Shown here piece by piece: positions 51,791 to 60,538 of a stretch of 64,000 nucleotides of DNA; within the stretch, counting starts at the first letter, position 1; the number at the start of each line of letters is the position of its first letter. The notes under the pieces are model-generated. The model ran no database searches. It worked only from the letters and a program-made list of their open reading frames with translations, and was not told the DNA's origin. The stretch comes from Actinomycetota bacterium (GTDB lineage: Bacteria; Actinomycetota; Actinomycetes; Actinomycetales; Microbacteriaceae): positions 1 to 64,000 of the forward strand of contig JAIUOH010000008.1 in NCBI GenBank assembly GCA_020161315.1, written 5' to 3'. The position numbers and the translations under genes were made by a program.

Positions 51791-53292
51791 CAGGTGTCTT
51801 CCCGCGCCTCGTCACCCCTGCGTCTACGAGCCGCAAGCAATGCGAAGCCACCCACACCGAGCACGAGCGCTAGCAGCATACCCGCGCCCGCCATTTGCCC
51901 ACCCGTCACAGACAGCGGGCCCGGAGCCGCCGACCGCCAGAGCTCGACCACAGCGACCTGTGCCTCGGTGGTCGAGTTCACGCTCATCCCGATCGGCGCT
52001 TTCACGCCGGTGTAGCCCTCGGGAATGTGCGTCATCATCACATAGTAGGTGCGATACAGCGGGTCGCCCAGCTCAATGTCAAGCCCGTTTACGAAGCCAG
52101 AGAAGCGCAGGCCCTCGATAAGAATGAGCCCCTGCGCATCGCTGGTCCACTCGTGCACACCGTCCACGGTAATGGGGTTGGTGCCGGCCCGAGCGTCTGC
52201 CTCGGTGAGGTACACCTGAAAGCGCGCACCCGCGATCTTGTGACTGGGGTTACCTCGCTCGTGCACAATGATCTCGAGCGGCCCCCACCGGGTCTCGGCG
52301 ACATCATCCGCAGCAACACTGCCATCGACAACCAGCACTGCCTCGTTCTGCAGCGCACCTTCGGCGAGCACGACGGTGTCGTAGTCGACCAGCACGGTCA
52401 CGCCGGGGTACGCGGCTGCGGCACTGGCCAGGCGAGCTCGACCCGCAGCGGTGAACTCAATCACGTACTCGCCGCTCACCGCATCGAGCGTCACCAAATA
52501 GTCGGTGCCAGAGACCAATGGCGCGCATGCGCAGCTCAGCGCGACGGTAAAACCACCGGTGCCACCCACTTGCTGCAGGCGCGGATCGATCTTGTTGTGG
52601 ATCACGTAGCTGTTCGACGGCTGCACAGGCACGTCTGCGGTCGCACGCCAGCGCACGATATCGCCCAACGAAACCGCGTATTGATCGGTCACACCCAGCC
52701 TGATGCCCACGCGCTCGTTCTTCGGGTAGACGTGCACGGTGGTCAACCACGAGTCGCGCGTGTCGGGGTTGGTGAGCGGCAGCGCAACCACAAACGGCGC
52801 AGCAGCGATGAAGCCGCCCGGGGTCACGGTTTCTTGCACGTAGTAGAGGCCAGACCCGGCAAGCTGCAGCGTCGCGTTGCCCGCACCATCGGTGCTATCG
52901 CTCGCCTCGGGCAGCGCCCCGGCGTCGGCGATACGCTGTGCAGCCTCGGCCGCCGTAAGCGCACCGGCTGCACGCTGACCCGCGTTCGTCGTGAGGTCGA
53001 TCCCCGGAACTCGGGTCGCTGAGAACATAGCACCCGCGACAGGCGGGGTCTGCGGCAGCAGTGCGGGGTCGGTGATTTCGAGGCCGCTCGCTGGCTGCCC
53101 GAGAGTATCGGGTTGCTCGTACTTGTGAATTTCGATGACCATGGGTCCGGTGGGCATTGCCGCTGGCGGCGCGGCCTGCGCAGCGGGTGCACCGGGGCCG
53201 ATCAGCAGCGCTGCAGCGGTGGCCGCGGCGAGCATAGCAGCGAGCACGAGCCAGGCTGCACGGACGGGGTGACGAGAAAGGGTCAGAATCAT
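51790..53292 (-). CDS. Pilin subunit of the SpaA/SpaH/FimA type, LPxTG-like anchored
   Basis: The 500-residue precursor has a signal peptide ending near AQA40. The N-terminal domain contains pilin motif YPKN (K191 as bond-forming Lys in VHVYPKNERVG) and an E-box-like segment (SGLYYVQETVTPGG). Beta domains are of the SpaA/prealbumin fold. The sorting signal is LSVTG (instead of LPxTG), followed by a hydrophobic stretch and RRRR. Start ATG at 53292 is fixed by GGGGAGG and an ATGA overlap with the upstream sortase; the longer frame is antisense-like noise from that overlap. Its order behind one sortase and before another fits a minor/basal pilin. Confidence 0.9.
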   Translation of the reverse strand: MILTLSRHPVRAAWLVLAAMLAAATAAALLIGPGAPAAQAAPPAAMPTGPMVIEIHKYEQPDTLGQPASGLEITDPALLPQTPPVAGAMFSATRVPGIDLTTNAGQRAAGALTAAEAAQRIADAGALPEASDSTDGAGNATLQLAGSGLYYVQETVTPGGFIAAAPFVVALPLTNPDTRDSWLTTVHVYPKNERVGIRLGVTDQYAVSLGDIVRWRATADVPVQPSNSYVIHNKIDPRLQQVGGTGGFTVALSCACAPLVSGTDYLVTLDAVSGEYVIEFTAAGRARLASAAAAYPGVTVLVDYDTVVLAEGALQNEAVLVVDGSVAADDVAETRWGPLEIIVHERGNPSHKIAGARFQVYLTEADARAGTNPITVDGVHEWTSDAQGLILIEGLRFSGFVNGLDIELGDPLYRTYYVMMTHIPEGYTGVKAPIGMSVNSTTEAQVAVVELWRSAAPGPLSVTGGQMAGAGMLLALVLGVGGFALLAARRRRGDEAREDT

Positions 53293-54335
53293 TTCTGCAC
53301 CTCCCCGTTCTTCCGATCTGCGGCTTCGCTCATCGAACTCGTCGAACTCGTCGAACTCGTCGAGATGTTCGTAGTACGTCGACGTCGCGGGGGCACGAAG
53401 AGCAGGTAGGCGGTCAGCGCTGATCCCCCGACAAAACCGATGGCCCACCACGGAAACCCGGCGGTGATGCCGTCACCGGCGATCACTCGGCTGCCGTCTT
53501 CGGCCGCGGGTGCGACGGTGCGGCTCGCGTGAACGAGCAGTCGGTGGCTGTTGATGCCAGTCGGGGTGCAGGTGATCAGGGTGATGCGATCCTCGCCCTG
53601 AACAATTTGTAGGCCCTCGGTGGCCTCTGGCAGCACCGTTTCGATGCCGTCAACCTGGTAGTAGTGGGTTTCGCCGAGCACGGTGACCGCGAATGTGTCG
53701 CCGATGCGGGCCTCTGGCAGACGCGTAAACAGCGACGCGTTGAGCAGGCCCGAGTGCGAAGTCAAGATTGAATGGGTCGAGGGGCCGCCGATTGGCAGCG
53801 AGGATCCGTAGAGGTGACCCGCGCCGCTCGAGATGGCGGTCTCGCCCGTGCCGTGGTAGACGGGAAGACTCATGGCGAGGCGCGGGTAGCTGAGCTGCCC
53901 GATCACCCCGTTGTCGCTGACGCGCAGCAGGGCCTCGTATGCGAGATAGCCTGCGTCGACTTCTTCTTCGCTGATGGGGTTGCTGTAGGGGTCGCGCAGC
54001 ATGCCAGCGGGCATGTGCGAGTTGTACTCGCGGGCGAGATCGAGGGCTTCCTCGCGGGCGGCGTCGGGCAATTGCTCGACGGCGTCAACATAACCCGAGA
54101 TTTCGGAGTTGTGGTTCAGCGTCGAGAACCAGTCGGCGGCGCTTGAGTAGAGCAGCGCGCCGATGCCGATCATCGCACCGATTTGCAGGGCGATTGGCAC
54201 GCCGAGCTTGCGTTTGCTTCTGCCACCGCCCATCGAGCTGGCACCACCGCTCATCGAGCCTGTCGAGATGCGCGGCGCATCACCGGGGGCAGGCCCAGAG
54301 GAGCCCGCCTGCGCGCGTTCAAGTGTTTGCGTCAT
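53289..54335 (-). CDS. Class C (pilus) sortase
   Basis: The 348-residue membrane sortase has H194 (TSHSG), C256 (TLITC) and R265 (NSHRL), the class C lid DPY at 115-117, and helices at about 44-62 and 300-320. AGGAGG six bases before the ATG at 54335 fixes the start; the upstream nine residues are excluded. The N-terminal tail (PRISTGSMSGGASSMGG) and C-terminal tail (STSSTSSTSS) are made by copies of the dispersed repeat, expanded in tandem at the C-terminus (three TCGAACTCG units). This sortase sits directly after the major pilin gene and is its likely polymerase. Confidence 0.95.
   Translation of the reverse strand: MTQTLERAQAGSSGPAPGDAPRISTGSMSGGASSMGGGRSKRKLGVPIALQIGAMIGIGALLYSSAADWFSTLNHNSEISGYVDAVEQLPDAAREEALDLAREYNSHMPAGMLRDPYSNPISEEEVDAGYLAYEALLRVSDNGVIGQLSYPRLAMSLPVYHGTGETAISSGAGHLYGSSLPIGGPSTHSILTSHSGLLNASLFTRLPEARIGDTFAVTVLGETHYYQVDGIETVLPEATEGLQIVQGEDRITLITCTPTGINSHRLLVHASRTVAPAAEDGSRVIAGDGITAGFPWWAIGFVGGSALTAYLLFVPPRRRRTTNISTSSTSSTSSMSEAADRKNGEVQK
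53331..53365. repeat. Tandem TCGAACTCG units in the sortase 3' end
   Basis: Three perfect 9-nt units (53333-53359) and a partial fourth expand the dispersed repeat inside the coding end. They encode STSST residues of the C-terminal tail, so copy number could vary by slippage without breaking the frame. Confidence 0.75.
54231..54270. repeat. Dispersed repeat in the sortase N-terminal tail
   Basis: Two copies of ATCGAGCxxG...TCGAGATG-type repeat encode the Met/Ser/Gly-rich tail of the upstream pilus sortase. Confidence 0.65.
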
Positions 54336-54395
54336 GTGGGCTCCTCCTTTCCTGTTTCCCAATACATCCCCGCTCGCGGTGCGAGCGTGAAAGGT

Positions 54396-54435
54396 GCGGG
54401 GTCTCGCCCAATATGAAGGGGAGGCGAGACCCCGC
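54396..54435 (-). terminator. Hairpin between major pilin and sortase genes
   Basis: Perfect 13-bp arms GCGGGGTCTCGCC (54396-54408) and its complement (54423-54435) lie 7 nt after the major pilin stop and 60 nt before the sortase start. With only a short T run (CCTTTC) it is suited to partial termination, lowering sortase relative to pilin. Confidence 0.78.
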
Positions 54436-54441
54436 GGTCTA

Positions 54442-56163
54442 TTACTCGGCGTTCGCCTCAGTGTCGCGGCGACGACGCGCCACGATCAGGACGATCGCGA
54501 GGATAGCGATACCACCGATGGTGAGAATCGCGGTGCCCATGCCACCGGTAAGGGGCAGGGTGAACCCTGCGTTGTGCTTGACGTTCGTGATGTCGGTCAG
54601 GGCGGTCTGCGTAATCGCAGTTACCTCCCCTGCGGCGTTCACGTCAACCTGGTGCAGGCCATCAGCGAGCACCACGAACGGAATCGGGCGCGCGAGCAGC
54701 TCATAGCCAACGGGTGCCTTGGTTTCGGTCAGCCAGTACACGCGCAACTTCACAAGATCAGCGTGACCGGCAGCGGTCGAGAGTTGCGCGCCGTCAATGA
54801 CGTCGGAGCGAATCAGGCCGCCAAGAGTAACAACGCCTGTGGTTGCTGCGCTGGTAGCCGGGGCCTGTGCGATGAGCAGCGAGTTCGCTGCGCTGCCTGA
54901 TTCGGCGTATGCCTTCGTTGCGAAGACCTGGAACTCGGCACCAGCAAGATTGGCAGCGCTCTGGTTCTTCTTCACGAAGCTGTTATTGCGCCACACGGTC
55001 TGGGGCTTCGCCCCCTCATCGATCGCAAGCGGCTGTCCGCCATTGGTGGTTACGGTTGCGCCGTTTGTGATGATGGCGTTTCCATTGGCGTCCAGAGGAG
55101 CGGCAATAACACCGTTCACACCAGCTTGCACCTGAGTGTTGATGTCAACCTTGACCTTGCGGCCGGTGGTTGCAGCATTCGTGCCGAGCTTCCCGAGACC
55201 AGCCGAAGTGAAGGTGACGATGACGTCTTCGCCCGCAACGGTCGAGGGTACCGAGGTCGCGAGCGTGTAATCATTGGGCGAAGTGAGCGACTGGGCGTTG
55301 CTCGTGCCGTCAGCGTCAACGATGCTGACCGCGACGGTCTTTACCATTAGGCGAGCTTCAATGTCATCGCTGATCACGAAGCTGGTGGGGTTGGCCCATG
55401 TGCCGGCGTCTGCTCCCGGAATACGGGGGACATCGGTGAGGATGGTCCAGTCCACGAGTGCGCTTGCGCCACCAGCCTGGTACTTCAGGCCCGCATCTTT
55501 CACCGACTTGGTGATCCCGGTCTTCGCGTTCTTGGGGTAGACGTAGACATCGTGCATCCAGGCGTTGAGGTCGCTCGGGTTGGTCATCGGCAGCGTGACC
55601 GCGAACGGTACGGCTGGGGTGACACCGCCCGGAGCTCCGGTCTCGTTGACCTGGTACAAGCCAATGGGCAGGTTCTGGAATGCGGGGCTACCGCCGTTCA
55701 TCGGCACACCAAGTGCATTGGTGGTGCCCGTGGTGGCGGCGTCGAAAGCCACGGTGACAACACTTGCGGGAAGCATGGTGGCGGCGTCGTGCCAGGTGCC
55801 CGCGGCTGCGTTGAAGTGCAGCTTACCTGCGGCCTGCCAGCCCGCGTTCGTTGATAGGTCGAGAGAGACTGCAGCGCCACCCCCCGATGGGGTGTATGAG
55901 GTTGCGCGCTTGGCGGAGAACGTCACACCCTCGATCGGGACTGCACCGGTCGGCAGATCCTGCGTGGCAACCTGGCGACCATCCGCTGCAGCGCCGGGGG
56001 TTGCAGGTGTCGACAACTTTGTAATGTGTAGATTGGCTGTCGAACCCGTTGGTGGGATGGTGGGCGCCGCCTGCGCGGTAGCCGCGCCGCCGAGTGCGAG
56101 GGCTACGGCTGTCACCAGCGCGCCCACGCTTGCGAGGAGACCCCGCTTCTTGTTGATCTTCAT
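54442..56163 (-). CDS. Major pilin (SpaH/FimA-like), LPLTG-anchored
   Basis: The 573-residue precursor has a signal peptide ending near ATAQA32. Pilin motif YVYPKN (207-212, K211 as intermolecular bond Lys) lies in an N-terminal domain. Isopeptide-forming beta domains follow, one with an E-box (LRVYWLTETKAPVGYELL). The C-terminal signal is LPLTG, then a hydrophobic segment and RRRR. GAGAGG before the ATG at 56163 decides the start; the ATG at 56259 lies within the upstream gene's end. It sits between the large tip adhesin and a class C sortase with a hairpin after it, the classic place of the shaft pilin. Confidence 0.95.
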   Translation of the reverse strand: MKINKKRGLLASVGALVTAVALALGGAATAQAAPTIPPTGSTANLHITKLSTPATPGAAADGRQVATQDLPTGAVPIEGVTFSAKRATSYTPSGGGAAVSLDLSTNAGWQAAGKLHFNAAAGTWHDAATMLPASVVTVAFDAATTGTTNALGVPMNGGSPAFQNLPIGLYQVNETGAPGGVTPAVPFAVTLPMTNPSDLNAWMHDVYVYPKNAKTGITKSVKDAGLKYQAGGASALVDWTILTDVPRIPGADAGTWANPTSFVISDDIEARLMVKTVAVSIVDADGTSNAQSLTSPNDYTLATSVPSTVAGEDVIVTFTSAGLGKLGTNAATTGRKVKVDINTQVQAGVNGVIAAPLDANGNAIITNGATVTTNGGQPLAIDEGAKPQTVWRNNSFVKKNQSAANLAGAEFQVFATKAYAESGSAANSLLIAQAPATSAATTGVVTLGGLIRSDVIDGAQLSTAAGHADLVKLRVYWLTETKAPVGYELLARPIPFVVLADGLHQVDVNAAGEVTAITQTALTDITNVKHNAGFTLPLTGGMGTAILTIGGIAILAIVLIVARRRRDTEANAE

Positions 56164-56255
56164 GATTACCTCTCTGAAGGATGTATTGGTGAATGTGTTG
56201 GGTTCTTCGCGCCGCGTTGCCGCGCCACGTAAGTCTTTGGGTGTGCGCCTATGTG

Positions 56256-59200
56256 TCATACGTCGTCACCCACTGGCTCTATTCGGGGTTCGGGGGCACC
56301 AAGCATCTTGCGCTGACGCCACCACCAGATTCCGATGAGCGCGAACGCGAGGATCACTCCGCCGCCGAGCACAATCGGCCCGAACCAGTAGCCGCCCGTA
56401 AGAGGCAGCGGCTTCATCTTTACGTCGAACACCGGCATGGTCCAGCCTGTCGGCATGACGCAGTTCGGCTGATTGTTGACGGGCAAGGTAGTCAAGTTTG
56501 CGCACTGCTTGCGGATTGCACTCGCATCAGTCACACCCCCCATGCCTTGCACGCCAGACGAGTTCTCGCCGACACCCACCACGGGCATCGAGAGACGCCC
56601 CTGATAGTCGTAATACGCCGGGGTGCCCTGATTCAGGCCGCTTGGCGCCATTGCCTCTGGGGCGACCCAGAGTTTCATTGGCTGCGCGAGCAGTTGGTGG
56701 TCGGTTGGTGACTTGGTCTCGACCAGCCAGTAAGTGCCGTGCTGCCCCGCCGTTGCGGGGTTCGCCGGGTCATTCGCCGCGCTGGCCGTGCGCCAGTTCG
56801 CAAGTGGTGCAGTGCCGCCCGCTGCAAGGTCGCCTCCGCGCACGTCAACTGCACGCCATGTGCCTGCTTGCTGACCACCGGTGAAGACGCTCAAGTAGTA
56901 GAACTGTCCACACTGTGGCAGAGCAGGCCGATAGCCAGCATCAGTCGGTGAAAAACCGTTTTCAATGTTGTAGGCGCTGCGCGCGAGATTCGCCTGCGAG
57001 ATCGACGCGTGGGCGGTCGACGCCGCTCCGAAGTCGGGGGTGCCTGCGATGGTAGAACCTGGCGCAGCAGAGGGGTTCGAGTTCACATCGGCGGGGTTTG
57101 GCACACGGTTTTCGATTCGGCACAGCCACCTCGAGGGCACGCCCGCCCGCGCGTCGGCCTCGGTATCTGACAGCATAAAGGTGCTGTTGAGCAGGTTCGC
57201 CCCAATCGGCGAGTTCGACTTCTTCCAGATGTGAAAATAGCTGTCGCCGAGTTCGTGCGTCGTTTTGCAATTGAGGTTGTTACCCGTGTTGCCCGGTGCA
57301 ATGCCGGCGCCTGCCGCGCTGCACTGATTCGGATAGATAGCGGTGCCGCCCGCGGGTGTCGCGGTGCCGGCCTGCGCGGTGTTTACCCACTGGGCTTTTG
57401 GAAGCGCCGCCACCGGACCATCGACACTTGAGTACTGCACCGCTGGATCGGTTGGGCTGGCCACATAGCCGCCCTTTACCGCGTAGCCGACAATCGCATA
57501 GGCCACCTTGTCTGAACCAATCGTTGCGGGAATATCAAACCCCGCCGCGTTGCTGAAGACCCACTTGCCCCCCGGAAACGGTTTTCCATTCGGAAAATCA
57601 GGGTCGAACGCGCTCGACCCGCTGAACACCGGCCTATCACCGGTTGTAGCCCAGGTCTTGTCATAGGTGGCAGAAGTGATTCGGGTGCCGTCAGCACGAT
57701 AGAAACTCAAACCGTTCGGTTGTTCCACGAGGGGTGGTGCAGCCGGATCCCACACGGTCGCAGCCAGCGTCTCGGTGAGGTCATCGCTAATCTTTACGCC
57801 CGAGAGCGTCGCTCCGCTGAAGTTCGTAATCTTCACGCGGTAGTAGATGTTGCCACCGACGTGAATCATTGCACCGTTCTCTGGCTGTGAGCCCTTCTCA
57901 ATCGTCCACGCGCGAATCGGGTTCTGCGTGCAATCAGTATTTGATGCCTCGCAGCTGGCGGGAATGCTGCCTGCGCCGCTTGCATCGGTGGTTTTTACGA
58001 GATAGTTGTTGAGCACATAGCCAACTAGGGATGGGCTACTCGCCAAGTTTCCGGCCGCTCTGGCAGCACTGTCGGCCTCATTTGACTTCACTTTGACGTA
58101 GAAAGTGACGGTCGCAGTCAGCGCGCCCGATGTATTCGCAGGGATCGTGCCGCGCACCTCGACCGCGCGGGTAGAGCCAGCACCGATCAGGGCAACAGTC
58201 GGAGTCCCAGTGAAGCCGGTGTTAGCAAACGTTCCCGCGGGGGTCAAGGTGCCGCTCGCGTTGCTCAAGTCGGCATCATCGAGCACATCGGCGAGGTAGT
58301 CACGGAACGGATATGACGACCAGTTTGCGTCGGTGTTCGTTGTGCTGATCACCGCCGCCAACGAGCTTGATGGGTTACGCAACGTCAGCGTGTACCGCAG
58401 CACGCTGCCAGCATCGACCGCGGTGCCCTTTGCAGGCATTGCGGTCGATGTCGTGCAGTTCGCGTTGGTGCAAAGCGCAACACTCTTCGTACCCGAGACG
58501 CTCTGAATCTCGACCGTTGTGGCTGCAGGCGCGTTGACGCCGGTCAACGAAGTAGTGCCTGGATCGTTTACACCGGTTCCAAGTGCGGGAATCTCGAAGA
58601 CTCCAGGAGTTGTCGGCATAACCCGAACTCGCACGACACAGCTCGTGGTGTTTGCGCTCGTTCCGCTTGTGCTCGCACTAAAATCGGCCCCACTGACCTG
58701 AACAGTGTCAGTGTTTGACGCGGCGGTGACTGTAGCGCCGCTGCAGTTCGTCACGTATCGCTGGTTGTTCGTCGTATTGGTGTAGATTCTCAGGCCAGCA
58801 GGCAACTGCTCCGTAAAACCAAAATTGCTCTTCGCCGCACGGTCGCTAGTGTTCGTAATAGTGAACTCGACCCACAGCTGTGAAGCTGTTCCCGTGCTGG
58901 GCGGCATGGGAATCTGTGTCGCGATACTGCTCGAACTCGTCGCGCTACCCGCGCTCCAACTTCCCGTCTTGAACTGCTTGTCAAGCTGCGGTGTTCGGTC
59001 TATGAGCCGAACATTGTCGATAGCAAAGTCGTTGTAAGAAGCGGTCGTGCGGCTGTTGCGCACCTCTATCTGCAGCTTGGCAGCTTGCACGCGGGTGACA
59101 AGAGGGTTGACCCCCGCATTAGTAAGTCCTTGATATCGCTGCGTACGAAACGCAGTGCCGTTGCTGGAGCTGCCGCTGTGAGCGTATGTTCCGCTCCACG

Positions 59201-60209
59201 GGTTCGGATCGCTTCCGAGCATGTCTTGAGAGAAGCTCCCCGTGCCGCTCGCTGAACCCCAGACCCTCAGCTGGGGTGGAGAGCTTGAGTTGTCTGCCGC
59301 CGAGACATCAATACCAGAAGAGTAGTAGCGCGACTGCTGCTGCGAAGGCCAGTCGTCACTGAGATAACTGACCATATCCATCGCCTGCGTCTGATACACC
59401 TGGGTGTTTGCGGGCGAGATGTTGTCATTGGTGATGTAACCGGCAGCCTTGTTGCTCTGCCCGCCGCCAGACATCGTGCCAATGGAGCCAGCAAAAGACC
59501 CCAGAACGTTCCACCAGCCGGTGCGGTTTGCCGCGTCGATGATTCGACCGCAATACCCGGAGTTGAGAGCGTTGTTCGAGGCGTTTGGGTTGGTGTTTTG
59601 CGCGCTCATACGGATGCCGTTGCAATAACTGATATTGCCCCAGCCCGGTGCGGGGTAGGTGGTGCCACCGTTAACGTTCGGGTATTGATCGTTTGGGGCT
59701 TTGCCTCGATACCGACTGATCTGGCCGGTATCAGTCAAGTTGTTACCCGTGGCGTTTGCGAGCCAGTTTGGGGCCGGGGAGTTCGGGTTGTCTTCGAAAT
59801 CTTCTGTCCACACGTCGGTGGGTGGCTGCATTGTTCCGGGAGTGCCAGGAACCGAGAACACCGAGAGCAGCGGGCTCGCAAAGGCGCTTGCCGAGAGTGG
59901 CTCCTCAACCAGCAACTCCTCCCCGTCCCCGGGCTGAGGCTGCGGTACTGGCAAAGTTTCATCGGCAGCTGGCTTCTCGATAGCCGATTTTTCAGTGGCC
60001 GTGTCCTCGGTAGGTGCAGGCTTGGCGGGCGCTTCTGGCTCTGGCGCTACGGGATCTTTCGCCCCTTCAGCTCCGGCACCCGCAGCCGGGGTCTGATCCT
60101 CGACATTGATGGCAGCAAACGCAGGAACAGTGTCACCAATGGGCGTTACAAAGCCGACCAGCAGCGCTACCCCCAGCGCAACTGCCGCCAGTATTCTCTT
60201 CTTACCCAT
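56256..60209 (-). CDS. Large pilus tip adhesin, LPLTG-anchored
   Basis: The 1317-residue precursor has a signal peptide (MGKKRILAAVALGVALLVGF ... AFA), a Pro/Glu/Ala-rich spacer (about 35-110), and a large lectin-like N-terminal region (FEDNPNSPAPNWLANATGNN, then Trp/Tyr/Asn-rich strands, about 130-400). Beta-sandwich DUF11-like repeats follow (LWVEFTITNTSDRAAKSNFGFTEQLPAGLRIY). A SpaA-type domain with E-box WLVETKSPTDHQLL precedes the sorting signal LPLTG, a membrane segment and RQRK. Size and domain order match SpaC/RrgA-like tip proteins. GGGGGG nine bases before the ATG at 60209 selects the start. First gene of the pilus operon, divergent from a LuxR regulator. Confidence 0.88.
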   Translation of the reverse strand: MGKKRILAAVALGVALLVGFVTPIGDTVPAFAAINVEDQTPAAGAGAEGAKDPVAPEPEAPAKPAPTEDTATEKSAIEKPAADETLPVPQPQPGDGEELLVEEPLSASAFASPLLSVFSVPGTPGTMQPPTDVWTEDFEDNPNSPAPNWLANATGNNLTDTGQISRYRGKAPNDQYPNVNGGTTYPAPGWGNISYCNGIRMSAQNTNPNASNNALNSGYCGRIIDAANRTGWWNVLGSFAGSIGTMSGGGQSNKAAGYITNDNISPANTQVYQTQAMDMVSYLSDDWPSQQQSRYYSSGIDVSAADNSSSPPQLRVWGSASGTGSFSQDMLGSDPNPWSGTYAHSGSSSNGTAFRTQRYQGLTNAGVNPLVTRVQAAKLQIEVRNSRTTASYNDFAIDNVRLIDRTPQLDKQFKTGSWSAGSATSSSSIATQIPMPPSTGTASQLWVEFTITNTSDRAAKSNFGFTEQLPAGLRIYTNTTNNQRYVTNCSGATVTAASNTDTVQVSGADFSASTSGTSANTTSCVVRVRVMPTTPGVFEIPALGTGVNDPGTTSLTGVNAPAATTVEIQSVSGTKSVALCTNANCTTSTAMPAKGTAVDAGSVLRYTLTLRNPSSSLAAVISTTNTDANWSSYPFRDYLADVLDDADLSNASGTLTPAGTFANTGFTGTPTVALIGAGSTRAVEVRGTIPANTSGALTATVTFYVKVKSNEADSAARAAGNLASSPSLVGYVLNNYLVKTTDASGAGSIPASCEASNTDCTQNPIRAWTIEKGSQPENGAMIHVGGNIYYRVKITNFSGATLSGVKISDDLTETLAATVWDPAAPPLVEQPNGLSFYRADGTRITSATYDKTWATTGDRPVFSGSSAFDPDFPNGKPFPGGKWVFSNAAGFDIPATIGSDKVAYAIVGYAVKGGYVASPTDPAVQYSSVDGPVAALPKAQWVNTAQAGTATPAGGTAIYPNQCSAAGAGIAPGNTGNNLNCKTTHELGDSYFHIWKKSNSPIGANLLNSTFMLSDTEADARAGVPSRWLCRIENRVPNPADVNSNPSAAPGSTIAGTPDFGAASTAHASISQANLARSAYNIENGFSPTDAGYRPALPQCGQFYYLSVFTGGQQAGTWRAVDVRGGDLAAGGTAPLANWRTASAANDPANPATAGQHGTYWLVETKSPTDHQLLAQPMKLWVAPEAMAPSGLNQGTPAYYDYQGRLSMPVVGVGENSSGVQGMGGVTDASAIRKQCANLTTLPVNNQPNCVMPTGWTMPVFDVKMKPLPLTGGYWFGPIVLGGGVILAFALIGIWWWRQRKMLGAPEPRIEPVGDDV

Positions 60210-60538
60210 CGCAAACACCCCCCTTCACGGTGATTCCAGGCACGACAAATGACGCCCCATCGTTGCTTCATCGCTGAATTCGTGCGCGGCCACGTAGGGC
60301 AGCTGCTCCCCAAGGGCCCCTCGGCCCTCTCTTTGCTACCAACTACGCGCCGCGACGTTTCCCGCAGGAAACCCGCCGCACAGAGAGACAATCGATCTGC
60401 CACGATATCATGAATTAAAGCCCATAAATTTCAGGCAATACACCCGAATCCCCCAAACCTTCTCCACCCCCTACCCCCGAATCTTCCCCCTCCGCTCACA
60501 GCCACTGAGCGCCCCCAAAATCTCGCGAAAGGCCTCGA
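60210..60538. promoter_or_regulatory. Divergent control region, pilus operon / LuxR regulator
   Basis: This 329-nt gene-free gap contains an A/T-rich block around 60398-60440, where promoters for both directions are likely. It also has a GTTTCC-CGCA-GGAAAC hairpin near 60357-60372 in the pilus leader and C-rich tracts before the regulator start. No known riboswitch is recognisable. Confidence 0.55.

Noticed and set aside
51895..53022. 375-codon open frame on + across the second pilin gene
   Set aside because: Shadow of the pilin; no signal, motif or RBS.
53333..53359. Tandem repeat considered as a CRISPR fragment
   Set aside because: Units are 9 nt without spacers and lie inside a coding frame. 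No CRISPR array or cas gene is visible anywhere in the window.
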